A stretch of DNA of 6,208 nucleotides from an uncultured Granulosicoccaceae bacterium (GTDB taxonomy: Bacteria; Pseudomonadota; Gammaproteobacteria; CALCKW01), in assembly GCA_937941555.1 (NCBI GenBank), contig CALDHJ010000205.1:1-6208 (forward strand). Reading direction: 5' to 3'. Each line of letters starts with the position of its first letter. Position 1 is the first letter of the stretch. The position numbers and the translations under genes are program-made. The notes under the pieces were generated by a model, which searched no databases, was not told where the DNA came from, and saw only the letters and a list, made by a program, of their open reading frames with translations. Shown piece by piece: positions 1-5,630 of the stretch.

Positions 1-150
1 GGTATCTGTCGATGTATCCTGATCATCGCCAGTCGAGGTGTCAGCGGTGTCTGAACTGTCGCAGGCAGCGAACATAACAAGGCCTGCGCCCAGAAGTGCG
101 AGCCGAACAGTCGAGCGGCTGTGAAATCCATTCCGTGCAGAGAACAACAT
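1..150 (-). CDS. Lipoprotein N-terminus (partial, runs off the left edge)
   Basis: This minus-strand frame is open from the ATG at 150 to the window edge and gives 50 residues. Residues 2-16 carry several basic residues (R6, R12, R16). A hydrophobic stretch follows at about 17-29 (LALLGAGLVMFAA) and then Cys30, which fits a signal peptidase II lipobox (F-A-A-C). After the cysteine the chain is a low-complexity linker rich in Asp, Ser and Thr, as in the tether that often separates a lipidated cysteine from a folded domain. Asp at +2 after the cysteine is, in Escherichia coli, the inner-membrane retention signal; whether that holds here is unknown. The start at 150 is chosen because AGGA lies 5 bases upstream; an in-frame ATG at 156 has no room for a ribosome binding site. 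The folded domain is outside the window, so the function is unknown. Confidence 0.72.
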   Translation of the reverse strand, partial: MLFSARNGFHSRSTVRLALLGAGLVMFAACDSSDTADTSTGDDQDTSTDT

Positions 151-176
151 AATCATCCTGTATTTGTATTGAAGCG

Positions 177-205
177 GGCATCCGACTTAGCGTAGCTAAG
201 ATGCC
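177..205. promoter_or_regulatory. Hairpin / dyad upstream of the lipoprotein gene
   Basis: CTTAGC (186-191) and GCTAAG (195-200) form a perfect 6-bp stem around a 3-base centre. GGCAT (177-181) and ATGCC (201-205) add five outer pairs, with a 4-base bulge on one side. The structure lies 27-55 bases upstream of the lipoprotein start, so it could be an operator or a leader hairpin. No convincing -35/-10 pair was found next to it. The function is inferred from position only. Confidence 0.3.
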
Positions 206-716
206 GTCCACAGATTTGTATAGAAATGTAAACACGGGTAAGTTCGAGTCAGATGGTCGCAACTCCACCGTTAGTGCAGATGACAGTTTCCGCGCTACGT
301 TGACTAACGCTGATTACCCGCAGCGAACCACAGCCTTTACGGCAAAGACGTCCATACCCTGCGGTAGTTGTCTCGACTGAATCGCTATCGCGGATTGGGT
401 TGAAATGAACCCAGATCGAACGACTCAAAGTCGTGCGCAACCACAGACGTCCGCCGACAACCGATATCAATCGTCTCATTCTGCGACGTGGCAAATGCAA
501 CCATCCTCAAGGCCACAACCACAACGTGATAACGCATCACCGTGCAGCGACCAGATCGCAGTGAACCGTCGAGCGCCGAGACAGCTCTCCGGCCACGCCG
601 CACCATGGCCCAGCGTCACGACGACTCCGTCGTTGATCGCACCCGCCGAGCGAGCGGAAAGCGAAGCCCCTGATTGAGACAGGACGGCGACGTAGCCGGG
701 CCGATCGAGATCGAAC

Positions 717-729
717 GTTGTAATACAAC
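717..729. promoter_or_regulatory. Perfect 13-base palindrome, possible operator
   Basis: GTTGTA and TACAAC flank a single central A, giving an uninterrupted dyad of the size bound by dimeric transcription factors. It lies 31 bases before the possible small ORF at 760 and about 250 bases before the hydrolase gene. No matching second copy was noticed in the window. The regulator is unknown, and one palindrome of this length can occur by chance. Confidence 0.22.
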
Positions 730-759
730 TCCACTGCAGCAAAACACACAGGGATCGCC

Positions 760-903
760 ATGACCACGATTCTGTGCCATGTAGTCGCAGGATACGGTGT
801 GCCCAATCCCCCTTTACTCGGCAATACAAAGAGCAGCGCGACACCTCCTCCAGTCGGTTTTGGCTCAGTGGAAACACATATTTTTTGCAAAATATTTCAG
901 TAA
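760..903 (+). CDS. Possible small protein, 47 residues, unrecognised
   Basis: An ATG at 760 has AGGGA five bases upstream (750-754), a well-placed Shine-Dalgarno sequence, and the frame runs to TAA at 901-903. The product starts MTTILCHVVAGYG, then has a Pro/Gly/Ser/Thr-rich middle and ends HIFCKIFQ. It has two Cys (residues 6 and 43), no clear membrane segment and no family I recognise. The stop overlaps the AT-rich region before the hydrolase gene, so the two could be co-transcribed. The main support is the ribosome binding site and the palindrome upstream; an ORF this short may well be fortuitous. Confidence 0.2.
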   Translation: MTTILCHVVAGYGVPNPPLLGNTKSSATPPPVGFGSVETHIFCKIFQ

Positions 904-925
904 TATCGATTTTTCATCGTACTAT
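878..925 (+). promoter_or_regulatory. AT-rich dyad and probable promoter region of the hydrolase gene
   Basis: This is the most AT-rich segment of the window. ATATTTT (878-884) and AAAATAT (889-895) form an inverted repeat around TTGC, and the inner TTTTGCAAAA (883-892) is itself palindromic. Two -10-like hexamers follow, TAATAT at 901-906 and TACTAT at 920-925, but neither has a good -35 at 16-18 bases. A promoter here would leave a leader of some 45-70 bases before the start at 977. The exact elements are not resolved. Confidence 0.33.
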
Positions 926-976
926 CGACAGCGACACATTCCCCGAACGGTCCGAAACTTCCCAAGGAGAATTAGC

Positions 977-2032
977 ATGGCCACCAGAACTGTATTGTGG
1001 GCAGGAGTCGTATTGGCGAGCACGTTTGCTCAGGCCGCGATCGCCGACAGCTGCCTGCAAGTCACACTCACGGGCACCCAAGGTGGCCCGCCGTCTTTCA
1101 ACGGTCTCGCAGGCGCCGGCACACTGGTGCAGTACGGCAGCGAGGACTCGAATTGCTCTGACGTGGTCATGCAATTCGATGCCGGACGCGGCACCACCCA
1201 ACGGCTGTCGCAATCCCGCATTCCCGCGGGCAAGGTCAACGCGGTTTTCGTGACACACTTGCATTCCGATCATGTCGAGGGATTGCCCGGCCTCATGCAG
1301 TTGAGGTGGCACTTCAACTCGGCCGGACCAAAGGTAGACTTGATCTGTCACGCAGATGCGAAATCGCCAGCGGGGCATGTCATGAGCTGCTCAGGATTCG
1401 CAGCGTCCATTGGCGACAATTTCATCAAGAGTGGTGAAATGGCTCAGCGCCTCGCAGAGAACCCCAAGCGCCTCGCTGGCGGCCCGGCTGACTTGATCAA
1501 TGTCGTCGCAGTCGAACGACCCGCAACTGCTGAAGTCGTGTGGGAGTCAGGCGACGTGACGGTCTCGGCTGTGGCGTCGCGACACGTCGCGGGCCATTTG
1601 TCCTACCGTGTCGACACCCCCGCAGGCTCGGTTGTGATTGGCGGCGACGCCGGCAATGACAAGCCTGCCCCGCCTCGTGACAGCTCAACCTCGGCGCAGG
1701 TCGAAGCGCTGGCACAAGGAGCGGACATCCTCGTCCACTCCACCATCCACCCTGTCATGGGGCCTGATGGTGGAACCGGGTTTCCACCGCCGATCTACCA
1801 TCGCCAGTCCACAGCCACTGATCTGGGCGCTCTCGCCAAGCGGGCGGGGATCGGTCAACTGATGCTGACGCACCTGATTCCGTCGCTCGGTGCACCGCGT
1901 CAAGGCCCGTTCAAATTGCCGTCCGGTGCACTGACAGAGGGAGACTACGAGTCTGCGGTGCGCGAGAGCGGCTACAACGGTGAGGTTGTTGTCGGGACGG
2001 ATCTCGCGAAAGTGCGGCTCACTGCCAACTAA
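977..2032 (+). CDS. Secreted metallo-beta-lactamase-fold hydrolase (RNase Z / arylsulfatase-like branch)
   Basis: The product is 351 residues. It begins with a Sec signal peptide (MATRTVLWAGVVLASTFAQA) with likely cleavage near residues 20-23, so the enzyme should act in the periplasm or outside the cell. The metallo-beta-lactamase signature HLHSDH is at 94-99, followed by EGLPGL. Further likely ligands are His203 or His207, Asp224 in VVIGGDAGND, and His299 in MLTHL, which completes a two-metal site. The order matches the RNase Z / AtsA-type branch rather than class B beta-lactamases. Export argues against tRNA processing; a phosphodiesterase, sulfatase or lactonase role is possible but the substrate is unknown. 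The mature part has four Cys (26, 60, 124, 138) that could form disulfides. AAGGAGA at 964-970, six bases before the ATG, fixes this start. The frame is open back to an ATG at 797, but starting there would bury the signal peptide. The gene is monocistronic and converges on the next one. Confidence 0.88.
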   Translation: MATRTVLWAGVVLASTFAQAAIADSCLQVTLTGTQGGPPSFNGLAGAGTLVQYGSEDSNCSDVVMQFDAGRGTTQRLSQSRIPAGKVNAVFVTHLHSDHVEGLPGLMQLRWHFNSAGPKVDLICHADAKSPAGHVMSCSGFAASIGDNFIKSGEMAQRLAENPKRLAGGPADLINVVAVERPATAEVVWESGDVTVSAVASRHVAGHLSYRVDTPAGSVVIGGDAGNDKPAPPRDSSTSAQVEALAQGADILVHSTIHPVMGPDGGTGFPPPIYHRQSTATDLGALAKRAGIGQLMLTHLIPSLGAPRQGPFKLPSGALTEGDYESAVRESGYNGEVVVGTDLAKVRLTAN

Positions 2033-2046
2033 GCTCGACTCTGCTC

Positions 2047-2085
2047 GGCACGCCGCGACCGGTCAGGTGACCGGCGCGGTGTGCC
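2047..2085. terminator. Strong hairpin between convergent genes
   Basis: Bases 2047-2065 and 2068-2085 can form an 18-pair GC-rich stem with one bulged A (2058), one G-T pair (2052/2080) and a tiny GG centre. It starts 14 bases after the hydrolase stop codon and lies about 95 bases beyond the stop of the convergent aminotransferase, so it could end or protect transcripts from both sides. No T-tract follows on either strand, so it is not a canonical intrinsic terminator. It may act with Rho, as a 3' stabilising stem, or as a U-tract-less terminator. Confidence 0.6.
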
Positions 2086-2100
2086 AACCAGCGAACTGCC

Positions 2101-2138
2101 GGTGCCCGGGATCGCAACAGGTGCTCGTCCCAGGCGCC
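2101..2138. terminator. Second, weaker intergenic hairpin
   Basis: GGTGCCCGGGA (2101-2111) can pair with TCCCAGGCGCC (2128-2138) with one mismatch and one G-T pair around a 16-base loop. It is 42 bases beyond the stop of the minus-strand aminotransferase, so it is the first stem its transcript would form. There is no T-tract. It may add to the stronger stem at 2047-2085, or may simply reflect GC-rich sequence. Confidence 0.3.
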
Positions 2139-2180
2139 CGCCTCAGGCCCTCCACTCGGAATGGGTAGCAACTCGTATCG

Positions 2181-3437
2181 TCAGCCGTAGGCGTGCAGGC
2201 CATCGCAAAAGGCGCGAATCCGTGCACAGGCATCAACCAACGTGTCGTCTGCGGCGGCATAGGAGAGCCTGAAACAGGGCGACAAACCGAATGCCGCACC
2301 GTGCACGATCGCGACGCCGTGTTCGTTGAGCAGCGCCTGCACGAAGGCCTCGTCGGTGTCGATCAATGCACCACCCGCACTGCGCTTGCCAAGGCATCCC
2401 GCAATGTCGGCGTAAACGTAGAACGCGCCGTCCGGCACCGGACACGTGACACCCGGGCAGGCGTTGAGGTCCGCGCACACTTGATCACGGCGCCGCAAAA
2501 ACGCCGTCCGGGACGCGCCGATATAATCCTGCGGCCCCTGAAGCGCGGCGAGTGACGCGTACTGGCTGATCGAACACGGGTTGCTCGTTGATTGGCTCTG
2601 CAACTTGCGCATCGCATTGATCAGGTGAGCGGGCCCCGCACCGTAACCGATGCGCCAGCCGGTCATCGCGTAGGACTTGGACACCCCGTTGACGATGAAC
2701 AAGCGCTCGGCGAGATCGGGCGCGACCTGTGCCGGCGTTGTAAATTCAGCCGGTGCGTAGACGATGTGCTCGTAGATGTCATCGCAGAGCCAGCCGACAT
2801 GCGGATGAGCCCGCATCACGTCGGCCAGCGCCTCGATCTCCGCGCGCGAGTACACCGCACCGGTCGGGTTGGAGGGCGAATTGAAGATGAACCACTTGGT
2901 CTTCTCGGTAATCGCAGCAGCGAGCTGGTCGGCCGTGATCTTGAAACCCTGTTCGAGGCTGCCCGGCACGATAACCGGCGTCGCCTGACCGAGCCGCACG
3001 ATGTCCGGGTAGCTGACCCAATAGGGCGACGGCACGATGACCTCATCCCCCGGGTTCAGCGACGCGACCAACACATTGTACAGCACCTGCTTGCCACCGG
3101 TGCCAACCGAGATGTTCTCCGGCGCGTAGTCGAGACCGTTTTCGGATTGGAATTTCTCGCAAATGGCGGCCTTCAGGCCGGCGATGCCGTCGGCGGCGGT
3201 GTAGCGCGTGTGGCCCGCTTGCATCGCCGCGAGTGCCGCGTCCTGGATATGTTGCGGCGTATCGAAGTCGGGCTCGCCCGCGCCGAGCGCGATGATGTCC
3301 TGTCCCTCGGCCTTGAGCTTTGCGGTCAGTGCGGTCAGCGCCACGGTGGGCGACGGCAGCACGTTCGACAGCAATTGGCTTTGGCAGCGTTCAGCGAAGG
3401 ATTGAACAGACATCATGTGATCCAGTGAGTGTGACAT
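2181..3437 (-). CDS. Class I (fold type I) PLP aminotransferase, aspartate aminotransferase group I-beta type
   Basis: The product is 418 residues from the longest start. It shows the family landmarks in order: GAGEPDFDTP (52-61), HTRYTAADGIAGLK (76-89), GTGGKQ (112-117), SPYWVSYP (137-144), NSPSNPTG (186-193), DDIYEH (219-224) and SKSYAMTGWRIGYG (253-266), ending with FRLSYA (389-394). Expected roles are Lys254 for the Schiff base, Asp219 and Tyr222 contacting PLP, Asn190, and Arg390 binding the substrate alpha-carboxylate. Lys116 in GGKQ matches the lysine that binds the acidic side chain in Thermus-type aspartate aminotransferase, which points to aspartate, glutamate or prephenate as substrate. 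The N-terminus is uncertain: the ATG at 3437 has no clear ribosome binding site, while ATGs at 3416 and 3413 (residues 8 and 9) have a weak GGA before them and give a more usual length. The gene is divergent from the BKACE operon and convergent with the hydrolase. Confidence 0.92.
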   Translation of the reverse strand: MSHSLDHMMSVQSFAERCQSQLLSNVLPSPTVALTALTAKLKAEGQDIIALGAGEPDFDTPQHIQDAALAAMQAGHTRYTAADGIAGLKAAICEKFQSENGLDYAPENISVGTGGKQVLYNVLVASLNPGDEVIVPSPYWVSYPDIVRLGQATPVIVPGSLEQGFKITADQLAAAITEKTKWFIFNSPSNPTGAVYSRAEIEALADVMRAHPHVGWLCDDIYEHIVYAPAEFTTPAQVAPDLAERLFIVNGVSKSYAMTGWRIGYGAGPAHLINAMRKLQSQSTSNPCSISQYASLAALQGPQDYIGASRTAFLRRRDQVCADLNACPGVTCPVPDGAFYVYADIAGCLGKRSAGGALIDTDEAFVQALLNEHGVAIVHGAAFGLSPCFRLSYAAADDTLVDACARIRAFCDGLHAYG

Positions 3438-3485
3438 CGGCCATACTACCGTCTACACCCACCGAGCAACACAGGACCCGGTCGC
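3438..3485. promoter_or_regulatory. Short divergent promoter region
   Basis: Only 48 bases separate the aminotransferase and BKACE starts. For the plus-strand operon, GTGACA (3431-3436, five of six consensus -35 bases) stands 17 bases before TACACC (3454-3459, weak -10), which would give a leader of about 20 bases containing AGGA (3473-3476). For the minus strand, TAGTAT (complement of 3443-3448) is a fair -10 with only a poor -35. Transcription from it would begin near 3436, which would favour the internal ATGs at 3416/3413 as the true aminotransferase start. All of this is motif reading only. Confidence 0.33.
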
Positions 3486-4229
3486 ATGATCATGGTGGCA
3501 CCCAGCGGCGCCCGTCGACAACAGACTGACCATCCGGCGCTGCCCATCACACTCGATGAAATCCTCGACACCGCCACCGCCTGTTCGGCCGCCGGTGCCG
3601 ACGCGCTGCACCTGCACGTGCGTGAAAACGATGGCAGCCATTCACTCGATACCGGCCGCTACCGCGAGGCAATCGATGCGTTGGCACAGCGTCTGCCCGA
3701 CTTGCGCATCCAGATCACCACCGAATCCGTCGGCATCTACTCGCCTGCCGAGCAGCACCACTGTCTCAGCACGCTGCAGCCCGACTGGGCCAGTGTCTGT
3801 GTGCGCGAGATCGCTGCCGATCCGGCCGTCGCCGCTCGCCTCTATCGAGATTGCGCTGAGCAGGGCACCGCAATACAGCACATCCTGTTCGGGCCGAGTT
3901 GCGCCGCGCAACTGACACGCTGGTGGCAAGACGGCACGGTCGCCCCGACACAAAACGCCGTGATCCACGTACTGGGCCAATACGCCGACAGCATCCACGG
4001 CACACCTGAGGACGTACCGGCTAGACGGGCCCTGATCGACACCGACAACTGGATGGTCTGCGCCTTTGGCGATCAGGAGCACGCCTGCCTCACGGCTGCC
4101 CATGCGGCGGGGGGTGATCTGCGTGTGGGTCTCGAGAACAGCCTCGGGCTAGGCGGTGATCACCGATGGGCGGACAACGCCGAGTCCGTCATTGCGCTGC
4201 GCGCACGATTGAATCCAGCAGGTAACTGA
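3486..4229 (+). CDS. BKACE-family (DUF849, 3-keto-5-aminohexanoate cleavage-like) beta-keto acid cleavage protein
   Basis: The product is 247 residues, the short form of a TIM-barrel family usually near 270-310. Characterised members condense a beta-keto acid with acetyl-CoA and release acetoacetate plus a new acyl-CoA, using a divalent metal. Here the start APSGARR (5-11) and HPALPIT (16-22) lead to the metal-binding LHLHVR (His42, His44), then HSLD (52-55), QITTESVG (76-83), VREI (106-109), HVLGQY (161-166), WMVCAFG (189-195) and GGDLRVGLEN (209-218), where Arg213 and Glu217 match the conserved Arg and the third metal ligand. Compared with Kce, the Glu of TGAE is Arg10, the His of GGH is Asp211, and the Asp after the metal Glu is Asn218, so the substrate probably differs. 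AGGA lies nine bases before the ATG at 3486. It forms an operon with the class III aminotransferase 3 bases downstream. Confidence 0.87.
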   Translation: MIMVAPSGARRQQTDHPALPITLDEILDTATACSAAGADALHLHVRENDGSHSLDTGRYREAIDALAQRLPDLRIQITTESVGIYSPAEQHHCLSTLQPDWASVCVREIAADPAVAARLYRDCAEQGTAIQHILFGPSCAAQLTRWWQDGTVAPTQNAVIHVLGQYADSIHGTPEDVPARRALIDTDNWMVCAFGDQEHACLTAAHAAGGDLRVGLENSLGLGGDHRWADNAESVIALRARLNPAGN

Positions 4230-4232
4230 ATC

Positions 4233-5573
4233 ATGAGCCATGTCTTTCCCCGCCACTGCAAGACGGACTTCCCGGTCGCAATCGCCGGCGACGGGTGTTG
4301 GCTGATCGACGAGACCGGCAAACGCTACTTTGACGGCTCAGGCGGTGCAGCCGTGTCGTGTCTCGGACACAGCAACACCCGGGTGCGCGATGCAATCAAA
4401 CAGCAGATTGATGCCCTCGCCTTCGCCCACACCGGGTTTTTCACCAGCGAACCGGCCGAACAGCTTGCACGGTTGCTGGTGGAACACGCGCCGGGTGATC
4501 TCGATCGTGTGTACTTCGTCTCGGGCGGCTCAGAAGCCGTGGAAGCGGCGATCAAACTCGCCCGTCAATACCACCTCGAGCGCGGCGAACCCCAACGTCA
4601 CCATCTAATAGCACGCCGTCAGAGCTATCACGGCAACACCCTCGGCGCGCTCGCGGCCGGCGGCAACGCTTGGCGGCGCGCACCTTTCGAGCCCCTGCTC
4701 GCCCCGGTCAGCCACATCGCACCCTGCTACGAATACGCCGAACGCAGCGCAGATGAATCGGCCGAGGCCTATGGCCTGCGCGTCGCCGACGAACTCGAAC
4801 AGGAGATCCTGCGGCTCGGCGCGGACAGCGTGATGGCCTTCATCGCCGAGCCCGTGGTCGGGGCAACGCTCGGCGCCGTGCCGGCCCTACCGGGCTACTT
4901 CGCGCGTATCCGGGAGATCTGCGACCGCTACGGCGTCTTGTTGATTCTGGATGAAGTGATGTGCGGCATGGGTCGAACCGGCCACCTCTTCGCCCACGAA
5001 GCCGAGCAGATCACGGCCGATATCGTCTGCATCGCCAAGGGACTCGGGGCCGGTTACCAAGCCATTGGTGCAACTCTCTGCACCGACACTGTTTACAACG
5101 CGGTCGCCGCCGGCAGCGGGTCTTTCCAACACGGCCACACCTATATCGGCCACCCCACTGCCGCCGCCGCCGGACTGGCAGTGGTCAACGAGATTCTCGA
5201 CAACGGCTTGATCGCGCGCGTCAACCTGCTCGGCGAGTGTTTGCAGCAGGCGCTCGCCTCACGTCTGGGCCAACACCCCCACGTCGGGGACATCCGCGGG
5301 CGTGGCCTCTTTCGTGGCATCGAGCTCGTGCACGACCGCGACTCCCGGGCCCCCTTCGATGCGAGCGCCCGGCTCGCCGCCACGATCAAGCGGGAAGCCT
5401 TTGCCGCCGGCCTGATCTGCTATCCGATGGCCGGCACCCGCGACGGCAGCTCCGGTGACCACATCCTGCTCGCCCCGCCTTTCATCGCGACAGAAGCGGA
5501 TATGGAGTGGGTCGCCGAACGAATCCACGGCGCCATTGACGCAGCGATCGGTGACCAGACCGGGGCCACCTGA
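4233..5573 (+). CDS. Class III PLP aminotransferase (omega-amino acid / 4-aminobutyrate type)
   Basis: The product is 446 residues, normal for the family. Landmarks in order are GDGCWLIDETGKRYFDGSGG (19-38), LGHSN (44-48), FVSGGSEAVEAAIKLAR (95-111) with the phosphate-binding SGGSE, SYHGNT (131-136), FIAEPVVG (203-210), LILDEVMCGMGRTG (237-250), CIAKGLGAGYQ (266-276), GHTYIGHP (301-308) and RGRGLFRGIE (355-364). Lys269 is the Schiff-base lysine, Asp240 pairs with the PLP pyridine nitrogen, and His133 belongs to the ring-stacking YHG motif. Such enzymes move an amino group from an omega- or beta-amino acid, or a diamine, to pyruvate or 2-oxoglutarate; the substrate is not readable from sequence. 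The ATG at 4233 is 3 bases after the BKACE stop, with AGG at 4220-4222, which implies translational coupling. The pairing suggests that it makes or uses the beta-keto acid handled by the BKACE protein. Confidence 0.92.
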   Translation: MSHVFPRHCKTDFPVAIAGDGCWLIDETGKRYFDGSGGAAVSCLGHSNTRVRDAIKQQIDALAFAHTGFFTSEPAEQLARLLVEHAPGDLDRVYFVSGGSEAVEAAIKLARQYHLERGEPQRHHLIARRQSYHGNTLGALAAGGNAWRRAPFEPLLAPVSHIAPCYEYAERSADESAEAYGLRVADELEQEILRLGADSVMAFIAEPVVGATLGAVPALPGYFARIREICDRYGVLLILDEVMCGMGRTGHLFAHEAEQITADIVCIAKGLGAGYQAIGATLCTDTVYNAVAAGSGSFQHGHTYIGHPTAAAAGLAVVNEILDNGLIARVNLLGECLQQALASRLGQHPHVGDIRGRGLFRGIELVHDRDSRAPFDASARLAATIKREAFAAGLICYPMAGTRDGSSGDHILLAPPFIATEADMEWVAERIHGAIDAAIGDQTGAT

Positions 5574-5599
5574 AGTCAGAGCCCTGCAGTCGGTATACT
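5570..5599 (+). promoter_or_regulatory. Possible promoter for the nitronate monooxygenase gene
   Basis: TATACT at 5594-5599 matches five of six -10 consensus bases. The best -35-like hexamer, at 5570-5575 with an 18-base spacer, matches only three of six and overlaps the aminotransferase stop. Transcription would start near 5606, giving a leader of about 25 bases. It suggests that the downstream gene can be expressed apart from the BKACE operon, but read-through is equally possible because no terminator is seen in the 57-base gap. Confidence 0.35.
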
Positions 5600-5630
5600 C
5601 GGGGCTGGCTCAACACTGACACCCGACACC

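Larger units (their letters stand above)
151..976. other. Long stretch without a confident gene
   Basis: About 820 bases separate the lipoprotein start from the hydrolase start. Frames open here on both strands give proteins rich in Arg, Cys, Trp and Ser with no recognisable domain and no good ribosome binding site, so they look like chance ORFs. What can be pointed to is the hairpin at 177-205, a small perfect hairpin at 420-434 (ACGACT, loop CAA, AGTCGT), the palindrome at 717-729, a possible small ORF at 760-903, and AT-rich DNA at about 878-925 in front of the hydrolase gene. The size of the gap would allow a regulatory region, a small RNA or the remains of a decayed gene; none is demonstrated. 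Confidence 0.6.

Noticed and set aside
405..677. A 90-residue plus-strand frame rich in Gln, Pro, Ser and Arg
   Set aside because: There is no ribosome binding site before the ATG, no recognisable domain, and its low-complexity composition suits chance coding in this DNA.
476..890. Two overlapping minus-strand frames of 117 and 133 residues in the gene-poor gap
   Set aside because: Both are rich in Arg, Cys, Trp and Ser, overlap each other in different frames, match no family I know and have no convincing ribosome binding site.
797..976. A 60-residue N-terminal extension of the hydrolase starting at 797
   Set aside because: The added residues look non-coding and would bury a good signal peptide. 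The ATG at 977 has a near-perfect AAGGAGA at the right distance.
2592..3428. A 278-residue plus-strand frame opposite the class I aminotransferase
   Set aside because: It is wholly antisense to a clear enzyme gene, rich in Arg, His and Val in the way that mirror frames of GC-rich genes are, and has no domain or ribosome binding site.
3416..3434. TGTGA repeated at 3416-3420 and 3430-3434, considered as a CRP-like site
   Set aside because: The two copies are direct rather than inverted, and they fall at the start of the aminotransferase coding region. It is not a convincing operator.
3642..4103. A 153-residue minus-strand frame inside the BKACE gene
   Set aside because: It lies antisense to a protein with clear family motifs along its length, so it is a shadow frame.
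5580..5606. AGCCC and GGGCT arms considered as a terminator after the class III aminotransferase
   Set aside because: The stem has only five pairs, with a loop of 17 bases and no T-tract, and it overlaps the better-supported TATACT promoter box.
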